This document shows positions 18,237-27,200 of a DNA stretch of 64,000 bases, piece by piece. The stretch comes from Emticicia aquatilis (GTDB lineage: Bacteria; Bacteroidota; Bacteroidia; Cytophagales; Spirosomataceae): the NCBI RefSeq assembly GCF_014644295.1, contig NZ_BMKK01000001.1:806001-870000 (forward strand), given 5' to 3'. Each line of letters starts with the position of its first letter. Positions within the stretch are counted from its first letter, which is position 1. A program made the position numbers and the translations under genes. The notes under the pieces were generated by a model that had not been told where the DNA came from, searched no databases, and saw nothing but the letters and a program-made list of their open reading frames with translations.

Positions 18237-19859
18237 ATGAAAACAATATTGATTTTTACTGTTTTTTTTCTGATAATTTGCTCTAAAAGCTTTTCGCAAG
18301 CAAAGGAACAACCTAAATTAGTTATAGGTATTGTTGTTGACCAAATGAGAGCCGAGTATTTATATAGATTTCAAAAGAATTATTCGGAAAATGGTTTCAA
18401 GAAATTAATAAATGAAGGGTTAAATTTAAAAAATGTCCATTATAATTATGTTCCAACCGAAACAGCACCAGGCCATGCTTCAATCTATACTGGTACAACA
18501 CCTGCTAACCATGGAATAATTGCGAATAATTGGTTTTTGAGAGATAAAAACAAAACAATTTATTGCGTAGATGATAGTTTGGAGCAAATTATTGGAAATG
18601 AAACTGTAAATAATAAATCAATAGGTGCTTCTCCTCGAAACTTATTGGCAAGTACATTTACTGACGAGTTAAAGCTTTTTTCAAATAAACGCTCAAAAGT
18701 AATAGGAATCTCATTAAAAGACCGAGGAGCAATATTACCAGTCGGACATTTGGCTGATTTTGCTTTCTGGTATGACGAACGAACTGGAAACTTTGTAAGT
18801 AGTACATTTTATAATAAAAAAATCCCTAATTGGACAAGTTCCTTTAATGCTCAAATGTTACCAGATTTTTTTCTAAATAAAACTTGGGATTTACTTCTTC
18901 CAATCGAAAAATATATCAATAGTAATAATGATGATGTGACTCTTGAACGAATATATAAAGGAAAAATTAATGCTACTTTTCCATATAATTTGAAGCAGTT
19001 AAAAGAGCAAAATGGTGGTTATCGTATTTTAGCTGAAACACCTTTCGGAAATACACTTCTTACTGATTTTGCTATAGAGACAATTAAACAAGAAAAACTT
19101 GGTAAGCATTCCGATATAGATTTTTTATCTATAAGTTTTTCAAGTACCGATAAAGTAGGGCATGATTTCGGTATTCGTTCAAAAGAATTGGAAGATACAT
19201 ATTTACGGTTAGACCGAGATTTAGCACGATTAATAACTTTTTTAGATACTCAAATTGGGAAAGAAAAATACATTCTTTTCCTAACAGCAGACCATGCTTC
19301 CAGTGATAATCCTGACTTTCTAAAAGAGGTGAATGTAGCATCAGGCTTTTATGATACTGATTCGCTAAAAACATATTTGAACAATAAACTATTTCAAGAC
19401 TTCGGAATAAACAATTGTATTAGTTATATGGATAATACTCAAGTTTATGTAAATAATCAAGTACCTGATAAACAAAAACTATTAGCAAAAACGGAAGAAT
19501 ACCTTTTTGGCTTAGATGGTATAAAGAATATATTTATCCCAAGTTTTAAGAATCAATCATTATTAAATAACGATTTAGGTTCATTCATAAAAAATAGTTT
19601 TAATCATAATCGTTCTGGTGATATATACATCCAATTCTATCCAGGTTGGATGCGAAACTTGAAATATGGAACTTCGCATTATAGTGCTTACAACAATGAC
19701 ACACATGTACCTTTAATATGGTATGGAGGCAATATTAAGAAGGGAGAATCAATAAAATATTACTCAATAACAAGTATTATTCCATCGCTATCTTTGTCGT
19801 TAGATATTCCATTGCCCAATGAAGCAAGCGTTATACCTATTGAGGAATTATTCCACTGA
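18237..19859 (+). CDS. PafA-like alkaline phosphatase (exported)
   Basis: The 540-residue protein hydrolyses phosphate monoesters in the periplasm. A signal peptide (MKTILIFTVFFLIICSKSFS) precedes the alkaline-phosphatase core. The nucleophile is probably Thr76 in PTETAPGHASIYTG, matching the Thr of PafA, with the metal-binding Asp in GIVVDQMRAEYL. A PafA-type Lys-x-Arg pair appears in SLKDRGAILPVGH, and metal ligands appear in STDKVGHDFG, TADHASSDNP and SHYSAYNNDTHVPL. PafA enzymes of Bacteroidota are broad phosphomonoesterases, often active regardless of phosphate supply. It lies 900 bp beyond the Sus locus, so joint regulation is uncertain. Confidence 0.9.
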   Translation: MKTILIFTVFFLIICSKSFSQAKEQPKLVIGIVVDQMRAEYLYRFQKNYSENGFKKLINEGLNLKNVHYNYVPTETAPGHASIYTGTTPANHGIIANNWFLRDKNKTIYCVDDSLEQIIGNETVNNKSIGASPRNLLASTFTDELKLFSNKRSKVIGISLKDRGAILPVGHLADFAFWYDERTGNFVSSTFYNKKIPNWTSSFNAQMLPDFFLNKTWDLLLPIEKYINSNNDDVTLERIYKGKINATFPYNLKQLKEQNGGYRILAETPFGNTLLTDFAIETIKQEKLGKHSDIDFLSISFSSTDKVGHDFGIRSKELEDTYLRLDRDLARLITFLDTQIGKEKYILFLTADHASSDNPDFLKEVNVASGFYDTDSLKTYLNNKLFQDFGINNCISYMDNTQVYVNNQVPDKQKLLAKTEEYLFGLDGIKNIFIPSFKNQSLLNNDLGSFIKNSFNHNRSGDIYIQFYPGWMRNLKYGTSHYSAYNNDTHVPLIWYGGNIKKGESIKYYSITSIIPSLSLSLDIPLPNEASVIPIEELFH

Positions 19860-19957
19860 AGCATAAAAAACTCTTATGTATAACCTTTTTAAGTTATTAA
19901 ATATACACTAAAACTCCTTTCAAGTAAGGATTTACACCAATTCAAATATATTGTTGT

Positions 19958-20775
19958 ATGAACAGCCTACTAAATTCGATGATAGAAGAATTAAATATCA
20001 TTGACGAAGAAAACCAAATACACAAATCTCTAAAAGCAATTAATGTCTGCCAAAAATTCTTAAAAAAACTAAAAGTTCATATCCAAAATAACCCTTTTAA
20101 AAACATAGAAGAAGAAATCTCATTTTTCAAGACGACTAAACCTAAATTCTTATCACAACTTATTTTTCATGTAGAATGCTATCATATTGAATTCAAAAAA
20201 CCTCCTATAAATAATGAGTTGATAAAAGAATATTACCTAAAGGAAATAAAAAAAATATACCGATTTATCAAGGATAATGATGAAATATATAATTACCTAC
20301 GTTCTGAAGGAAATGCTTTTGACCAGCAATTCTTTGTCAGAAGACATGAATCAGACGAATTATCTCTCGAACTAAGTTTTGCTTTGATAACACATTCTCA
20401 ACGGCACTGGATTTTAAAGTCGCAAAAATTTTTGCTTATGAGTTGTTAATCACTTATGTACAAACAGAAATTACGAAACTTGATAAAAATACTCAAAATG
20501 CTTTTCCTGTTGGATTGGTAGGCACCTATCAGTGGACGGATAAAAAGATTGACTTAGTAGAATTAATTTATGCTATACATACTGCCACAAGCATCAATAA
20601 AGGAAAAGTAGAGTTATCCGAAATCGCCGATATTTTTGGACAGGTTTTTAACAAAGACCTCAGCAATATCTATCGAATTTACTCCGAAATCAAAAACAGG
20701 AAAAATCCAACTCAATATTTAGATACTTTAAAAGAATCATTACTTGAAAAAATTGATGAAGAGCTGGGTAATTAG
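19958..20775 (+). pseudogene. rteC: rteC-like regulator, split by a frameshift
   Basis: Two open frames in different phases together give one RteC-family protein of about 270 residues. The first (19958-20449) is in frame up to ELSFALITHS. Near 20395-20405 the reading must shift so that DFKVAKIFAYELLITYVQTE continues into the second frame (20443-20775), which ends with a helix-turn-helix-like region (VELSEIADIFGQVFNKDLSNIY). RteC controls excision and transfer genes of CTnDOT-type elements. Unless the shift is a sequencing error or is programmed, the protein is broken and excision control may be lost. Confidence 0.85.
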
Positions 20776-20820
20776 TCTTACATTCATCTACCACTTTTCA
20801 AACAAAATATATTCATTTTA

Positions 20821-20876
20821 TTGACTGTCAAACTTTTCTTATGTCAATTGATAGTTAATCGTGTCAAAAAAAATGT
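20821..20876. promoter_or_regulatory. Cluster of TTGAC/GTCAA half-sites
   Basis: TTGACTGTCAA (20821-20831) is a perfect 5-bp inverted repeat. Further TGTCAA words follow near 20842 and 20871. The cluster lies upstream of the helix-turn-helix gene and just downstream of rteC, a typical place for operators controlling excision functions. Function is inferred. Confidence 0.3.
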
Positions 20877-20930
20877 TTTTCCTACATACCACTACATACT
20901 GAATTCAAAGCCATTATACTATCGAAATTT

Positions 20931-20958
20931 GCATACATAATTGTACAATTATGTATGC
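20931..20958. promoter_or_regulatory. Perfect 28-bp palindrome upstream of the excisionase-like gene
   Basis: The left half GCATACATAATTGT is followed directly by its exact reverse complement, with no spacer. It ends 32 bp before the preferred start of the helix-turn-helix gene (20991). It could be an operator for RteC or the HTH protein, or an origin-related element. A perfect palindrome of this length is very unlikely by chance. Confidence 0.6.
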
Positions 20959-20990
20959 TTTTTCACAAAACAACTTATTTTAATCAAACA

Positions 20991-21260
20991 ATGGCTGTAG
21001 AAATTATAACAAAAGAAGACTTACTGCAATTCAAACACGACCTCCTTACTGAATTAAAAAATGTAATCAGTAACCCTGCAAACACCACAACCACCAAATA
21101 CCTTCAGTCTTATGAAGTACGAAAACTACTCAATATCTCACCAGGTACACTCCAACACCTAAGAGTTTCGGGTAAACTACCATATACCAAGCTCGGAGGC
21201 AAAATGTTCTACGATTATCAAGACATTAAGAAAATGCTTGAAAAAGATAAGGTTAAATAA
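20991..21260 (+). CDS. Helix-turn-helix excisionase-like DNA-binding protein
   Basis: The 89-residue protein carries a MerR/excisionase-type winged helix: SYEVRKLLNISPGTLQHLRV followed by GKLPYTKLGGKMFYDYQDIKKMLEK. The N-terminal part is a charged helix (ITKEDLLQFKHDLLTELKNV). An upstream ATG at 20955 would add 12 residues but falls inside the 28-bp palindrome, so ATG 20991 is preferred. Such proteins direct excision of, or regulate, Bacteroidota integrative elements and commonly sit beside rteC and a primase gene, as here. Confidence 0.85.
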   Translation: MAVEIITKEDLLQFKHDLLTELKNVISNPANTTTTKYLQSYEVRKLLNISPGTLQHLRVSGKLPYTKLGGKMFYDYQDIKKMLEKDKVK

Positions 21261-21330
21261 CACTTTAGGAACAAAGAAGATAAATCCTCAATCAAACAAA
21301 ATGGCTAAAGTATTCTGAGTAAAACATCCT

Positions 21331-21356
21331 CCTTCTCCTCGAAGGAGAAGGGGGAT
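21331..21356. repeat. Palindromic repeat family R2, copy 1
   Basis: CCTTCTCCT (21331-21339) pairs with AGGAGAAGG (21343-21351) around a 3-nt loop and is followed by a G-rich tail. It matches the plan of the copies at 33597, 34643, 35739 and 55872. Confidence 0.55.
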
Positions 21357-21426
21357 ACACACATTCTCAAAGGAATTTACATCACCTAATGGACACATCT
21401 CCTCGTCCATAACAACACTATCAAGT

Positions 21427-23442
21427 ATGACAAAAAATGAAATTTTGGGCAAAACCCAAGGTGGCCTTACTGTGTTCAAACATTTCTTACCAGTACAATT
21501 TAAAATCGGAAAGAGTTTTCTAAATCCTTTCTATCAAGATACCAAAGCATCATGCAATATCTACCTTGATAAAAAATCGGGTATCTATAAAATCAAAGAT
21601 TTTGGTGATAATCGTTTCAATGGCGACTGTTTCTCTTTCGTGGCTGCTCTCAATAATCTAAACATTGCAGACCGAGATGATTTCAAAAAAGTAATCAACA
21701 TAATCAAGCAGGAAGTACTGCTAAACAGTGCTTCCAAGCCTATGCCTAATCCAATACCTATAATCAAAGAAACCCCAGAAAATACATCAAATAGCATCGA
21801 ACAAATAACTTTCAAAGACTTATCGCAGGCCGAACTAAGTTTCTGGCAAAAATATAACATTACCCAAACTGTCTTAGAAACCTTCAATGTGAATAGCATC
21901 CAAAGTTTCATTGCTACCAATAAGAATGGCAAACAATACACCATTCAAAGTACTGAGACAGAGCCCATATTTGGCTATAAGCACAAACATTTTATCAAAG
22001 TTTATCGCCCAAATTCCGAACTACGTTTTCTCTTTTTGGGTGAAAAGTCCGATAACTATGTTTTCGGACTTGACCACCTGCCACCACGTGGTGATGTACT
22101 TTTTATCACTGGCGGAGAAAAAGATGTCATAACATTACACGCTCATGGCTTCTTCGCAATCTGCTTCAATTCCGAAAATGCAACCATCCCTCCCGAAGTG
22201 GTTCGCAAACTATCATACCGTTTTCGCCACATAGTTTTATTATACGATGTTGACCAAGCAGGACTTGATGCAGCCACATATCACCAACAAAAACTAAAAG
22301 ATTTCGACATCAAAGTAATGCTCCTACCACTTTCTGGCATAAAAACAGAAAAAGACATTTCCGACTTTTTCCGACTCGGCCATACTGCTGAAGAACTAAA
22401 AATACTCTTCAATCAATTACTCGAAAACTTATACGCCCAGACTTTCGCCATGCTCAAGTCATGCGAAATTGATTTCAAACGCCCTCCAAAAATCCCCAAA
22501 CCCTTAGTAACCATAGCAGGCGTAACCATCGGCAGCCAAGGCAATCTATTGGGAATCACAGGCAACGAAGGCTCAGGGAAATCCAATTTCCTCGGTGGAA
22601 TGATTGCAGGAGCATTAGCCCAAGCAGGTCAAAAAGTAGATAGTTTGGGTACACAAGTTTTACCCAACCTGTCAGGCAAAGCCCTACTTTATTTCGATAC
22701 TGAGCAATCCGAAGACCAGCTCTACCGAAACCTCAACTACATCTTGCAACGTTGCGAATTAGATGCTCCACCCGAATGGTTCAAAGCATACTGCCTCATT
22801 AATTTGAGCCGCCGAGAACGAATGCACGTCATTATGCAATCTGTTGATAAATTCCATCATCAATTTAATGGTGTTCATGCCGTTGTCATTGATGGCATTG
22901 GCGATTTAATCGGCAGCCTAAACGACGAACGAGAAAGTGTAAACCTCATCGAAGAGCTGCATCGAATGGCCGGCATTTATCAAACCTGCATCGCTTGCGT
23001 ATTGCACCTCGTACCAAGTGGTGTCAAATTACGTGGACACCTCGGCTCAGAACTTCAACGTAAATCAGCGGGAATCCTTTGCATCGAGAAAGACGAAAAC
23101 ACCGATATAAGCTGCATCAAAGCCCTAAAAGTACGTTCGGGTAGTCCACTTGATGTGCCACTGATTCAATTTGCATGGGACAAAGAAAAAGGCTACCACG
23201 TACACATTGGAGAAAAACCAAAAGAACACAAACAGCAGAGGAAAATTGACGACTTAACAAATGCAGCCACCGAACTATTCAAAGACAAAGAAAAAATAAA
23301 CTATTCTCAGCTAATGAATTTCTTAGCCGAAACAATGGGCGTAACCGACCGAATGGCAAAAAACTACATCCGTTTCATGCAAGAACATGGCATCATCGAA
23401 CACACCCCAATCGGCAAAGACTACCAATTATGCCAAACCTAA
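21427..23442 (+). CDS. Mobile-element primase/helicase (TOPRIM plus RepA-like ATPase)
   Basis: This 671-residue protein combines an N-terminal region resembling a primase zinc/DNA-binding module without obvious cysteines (about 1-75), a TOPRIM domain (ITGGEKDVITL near 229, LLYDVDQAGLDAA near 273) and a RecA-like hexameric ATPase (GNEGSGKSN near 380, AVVIDGIGDL near 484). The C terminus looks like a winged helix. Proteins of this plan start replication of plasmids and integrative elements by priming and unwinding. It is separated from the HTH gene by 166 bp containing a palindromic repeat. Host replication genes do not look like this, so it marks the mobile element. Confidence 0.88.
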   Translation: MTKNEILGKTQGGLTVFKHFLPVQFKIGKSFLNPFYQDTKASCNIYLDKKSGIYKIKDFGDNRFNGDCFSFVAALNNLNIADRDDFKKVINIIKQEVLLNSASKPMPNPIPIIKETPENTSNSIEQITFKDLSQAELSFWQKYNITQTVLETFNVNSIQSFIATNKNGKQYTIQSTETEPIFGYKHKHFIKVYRPNSELRFLFLGEKSDNYVFGLDHLPPRGDVLFITGGEKDVITLHAHGFFAICFNSENATIPPEVVRKLSYRFRHIVLLYDVDQAGLDAATYHQQKLKDFDIKVMLLPLSGIKTEKDISDFFRLGHTAEELKILFNQLLENLYAQTFAMLKSCEIDFKRPPKIPKPLVTIAGVTIGSQGNLLGITGNEGSGKSNFLGGMIAGALAQAGQKVDSLGTQVLPNLSGKALLYFDTEQSEDQLYRNLNYILQRCELDAPPEWFKAYCLINLSRRERMHVIMQSVDKFHHQFNGVHAVVIDGIGDLIGSLNDERESVNLIEELHRMAGIYQTCIACVLHLVPSGVKLRGHLGSELQRKSAGILCIEKDENTDISCIKALKVRSGSPLDVPLIQFAWDKEKGYHVHIGEKPKEHKQQRKIDDLTNAATELFKDKEKINYSQLMNFLAETMGVTDRMAKNYIRFMQEHGIIEHTPIGKDYQLCQT

Positions 23443-23536
23443 CAATAATACAAAACTTATCAAATAATACAACGGTGGTAGAGCATAACTATAGTAGCAG
23501 AGTGACAATGGTTGAGCAACGACGGAAAGGCATCGG

Positions 23537-23558
23537 TGGCTGAGCGAAGCCGAAGCCA
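23537..23558. repeat. Palindromic repeat family R1, copy 1
   Basis: The 12-nt core GAGCGAAGCCGA is flanked by TGGCT and AGCCA, a perfect 5-bp stem. Other copies at 35515, 36197 and 36838 keep the core but use different, still complementary, flanks. Confidence 0.6.
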
Positions 23559-23637
23559 GCCGAAGGGGGTGGGGGGATGTAAAAAATTTGGGAAATCAGG
23601 GAAATCACTTATTAGGAAACTTCCCAAATTTCCCAAA

Positions 23638-23877
23638 CTAATTCTGCTCAATTCCACCCAATAAATCATTCTTAATGCGAAGCAAATCAAAATCAGTTTT
23701 AGCAGTAATTTGATTAATAATCTCCTGACCAATAGATATTAAATCTTGTTTTGCAGTAGCCGAAAATAGCTTTTCGGCACTTTGTTGGCCACCGACACCA
23801 TTTTGGATAAGTACACTAAGAAGCAAAGCATTTTCAGGCGAAACCTCCAATGAAATATTTATTTTTTGATTGACCAT
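23638..23877 (-). CDS. Small protein of unknown function
   Basis: The 79-residue product starts MVNQKINISLEVSPENALLL and ends FDLLRIKNDLLGGIEQN. It is acidic to neutral, probably helical, with no signal peptide or membrane segment. An upstream ATG (23907) adds an unlikely MATHAYFFWG leader, so ATG 23877 is chosen. It faces the primase gene and lies downstream of the GTPase/NTPase operon on the same strand, but 378 bp away. I recognise no family. The composition is protein-like, which is the main support. Confidence 0.6.
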   Translation of the reverse strand: MVNQKINISLEVSPENALLLSVLIQNGVGGQQSAEKLFSATAKQDLISIGQEIINQITAKTDFDLLRIKNDLLGGIEQN

Positions 23878-23939
23878 ACCCCAGAAAAAATAAGCGTGAG
23901 TCGCCACCTATACTTGCACCTGAGGCTCTGGTAAGCCCT

Positions 23940-24000
23940 GTAACAAAGCAAAGTAACGCCCACGCATAGCATGGGCGTTTATACTTCACTTCCCTGTTAC
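23940..24000. repeat. Long hairpin between the small gene and the NTPase operon
   Basis: GTAACA (23940-23945) pairs with TGTTAC (23995-24000), and inside it AACGCCCA (23955-23962) pairs with TGGGCGTT (23972-23979) around a 9-nt loop. There is no T-tract. It could be an attenuator or processing site upstream of the small minus-strand gene. A separate weaker inverted repeat (GTCCCGAT / ATCGGAC) lies near 24193-24212. The rest of 23878-24255 shows nothing I can support. Confidence 0.5.
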
Positions 24001-24255
24001 ATTAATTTACCAGATTTCAGATGCAGGAACTTCAGCTAAACGCTAATCAATATGTTAGAAAATCACTGTTTTTTTATCTATACGAATCAAATTTTATCGT
24101 GTAAAGTTATGAAAATTGTATCATTTTTTGCTAAATATTATCAAACAAAACCATCTTATGAATAAATGTTGATGGATTTTTACCAATGGTTGTCCCGATG
24201 AAAAATCGGACAGATTATATAGCTTGGTTTTCTTCTAATAACTAAAAGCATATTC

Positions 24256-27200
24256 TTACAATATTATTGAAGTACTCGATGCAGATTTTTCAGACCAAAT
24301 ATTATCTTGATTTCTTTGTTTACGGATGAAAATAGTATGGTGTTTGAGTTTAAATTTGTTTTTTAATTGCTCAAAGGCCTTATTTGAAGCTATCACATAC
24401 CATCCTGCACCCGCCTCGCTTTTAAAGTGTGGAGGTTTAGTAAAAGTATTTCCATCAATCCAAAATTTGGATTCAACCATTAAATTTCCATCTTTATCCT
24501 GCCATCTAAAAAGTCCTTCTTTACACAATTTCCACCCCATTTGAATAGCAATAGCTGGATTAAAAACTACCCAATATGAAGACCTTTCAGGGCATAGTTG
24601 TATAAAATTGCTTGCATTCAAAATGATTAAATCTCGGTCAGTTAATTGTAAATTCGAATAATCTTCAATTAAACGATGATTCACTTGTTCAAATGGAAAA
24701 TGAGGATTATAAATTTGTCTGTTCATCCTTGAAATAAATGTATTTCTTGCTTCACATTCTAAATCATTCCCTAAGCATCTAATAAAACTTGATTCAGCAA
24801 TAATAACAAAATCATTATATTGATACTGGTAATTATCAAGATTTTGTCCAACGTTTAAATACCAGTCATCTTTCAGGTGATAGTGAGATTTGTCCCCATA
24901 TTCTTTAAACCCTTCATGAATGATTCCGTTAATAAATTTTGGTCTTTGGTGGATTTCAATTTTGGGATAGTCTTTATCTATTGAGTTGGTCAAATAATCG
25001 AAAATCTCAACAAACTCTTGCTGAATGAATCCTAAATCATAAATTTCTTTTAACAATAAATTATTAGCAATTTTTGCAATGATAAATCCTAATATAAAGC
25101 GTCTTGATTCTATTTCTAAGTATTGTGGTGTTTTGATAAAGTAATTTTGAAACTCTGGTTGTATTTCGATTATTTGACAGATTGATAGTATTTTACTCTC
25201 CCAAACGTGTTCACCAAGGCCCAATATGTCCGATAAAACTCTAACAATATTTTCAGACATATTTAATATATCTTCAATTTGTACCTCTTCATTTTTAAAT
25301 CTAATATTGAAATCATTAGATTTTTCATTTTGTAGAAGTAATTTATTCCTATAAAGTTTCCAGTTCGATTCTTTTTGAAAATGGCTTATGTACTCCTCTT
25401 CGTAATCTGTATATTCGTATAATAAATCTTTAGCCTTATTGCTCACTTCAAAAAGTTTTGACTTAGTTAAAACCCTAAGCTCGTCAAAGAAGTTTTTTAA
25501 TACCTCATTATTTGCTGCCGAAGTGCAATAAAGAATTTGAATTGAATTTAGCTGGCTTTTATATGTACTTTCAAGACAATATGTTTTCAATCGTACTATA
25601 AACCCCTCATTACCTTCCGAAAGACATTTGATATAAATAGCTATTGCGGTTTGTGAAAGAGTTAGCACATTTTGGTCAGAATAGAACAAAAGTAAATCTG
25701 CAATTACATAATCAAGGTCTTTTTTCTGTTGGCTAAATTTGGGTAAGTTTGTATTTATATCGGCGGTGGCAAGCAATCTTTTTAAGTATGATTCCATTTC
25801 TTGCCAAACATCTTTCACATGATAATTAGGGTAGATTACTTCTAATATTTTCTCAATTTCAAATAAATCACTCGAATGATTATCTACTGTCTTTGCTGAA
25901 TAATCTGTAAAAGCCTCTTTTCTTGCTTTTTCTCCATCAATTTCTATCAAAAGTCTAAACGCTTCTAACCTTTTTGCTCCATCGTAATGATGCAACCAAG
26001 TATTACTCGAACTACTTAAAATTTGGTAAGTAATTTCTTTACCAATAGTCGTAAAACCTTTTTTAATTGAAAGAGAGGCTAAATCGAAAAACAATTTTTC
26101 TCTTTCGTAGCTTCTTCCCTTCAAAAAATCAAATAATTTGCGAATATTAGATTCATTAAGGTAGTTTTTCTGCTTTTCAAAGACAGGTTGCCAGTCAAAT
26201 TCATTAGAATACGAATTATCTTGCTTTATGAAATACGCCCAAATATCTTCAAATGAATTTATTGTATCATTGACTTCATCAACATTTAATTCTTTACCAT
26301 CATTTAGTTTCAGATTTTTTGGTTGTTTTTCTTCTAATGTTGGTTTCAGTATTTCTAAATCTGTTTCAAAGTCAATTCCAAAATCAATGAGGACTTCATA
26401 ATACAACTCCCTAAACTCCGAAATCGGGTTGACAGATAAATAATATCGAAGTTTATTGAGAAAATTATCATATTGATTAACTGCAAATATTGCCTTTGCA
26501 CGAGTAATTATCTTTTTTAGTAAGTCAGTATCACTATACCGATGGGTATAAATAAACAGTTTACCCCAAACATCAAAAAGTATATAGAAGTTATTTTGGT
26601 TGGTATTTTTTAGAGCAGTTTCTATAAATAAACTTAGAGACGAGCTATATCCGATTAAGTCTTGTTCTAACTGCCATTTTAGTTGGATTACACCATCTAA
26701 TAAATTGATTCGTAGTATTTCTTTTAAAAGTGGTTCAGAAATATCCGTTCCCGCATTTTCGGTTGTTCTTTCTACATGAGAATTGATAGAATTTAACCAT
26801 TCAAGCCTTAAATATGCCTTTTCAGGTTCAATCTTGTTAATTTTCTCTATCCATTTCATCCAAAATTGAATCTGATAGTCTTTTCTGTACCCAACACCAA
26901 GAGATTCTTTGTAACTATTCAACAACCATTCTTTCGCTTTGTCATTTTCTCCCAATTCAGCCCAATACCCTGATAATTTTAAGGATTGCTCTATGCGTCC
27001 ATCCAAACCAGATTCTTGTTTGACGGATTCTTTACCAAATTCTTGTAAATATATTTTTACTTCATTTTTGTCTAAACCTATCCGATATAGTTTTATCAGA
27101 ATTGTTATTTTAAAATCAAAACTTCCCCAATATTTCGGATATTCTTCGAATTGTTGTAAGTAAAACTTCCAAAGTTTTTGTATAGAATCAATATCGTATA

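Noticed and set aside
23460-23732. Minus-strand open frame of 90 codons beside the primase gene
   Set aside because: It overlaps the better small gene at 23638-23877 and crosses repeat R1; composition is poor.
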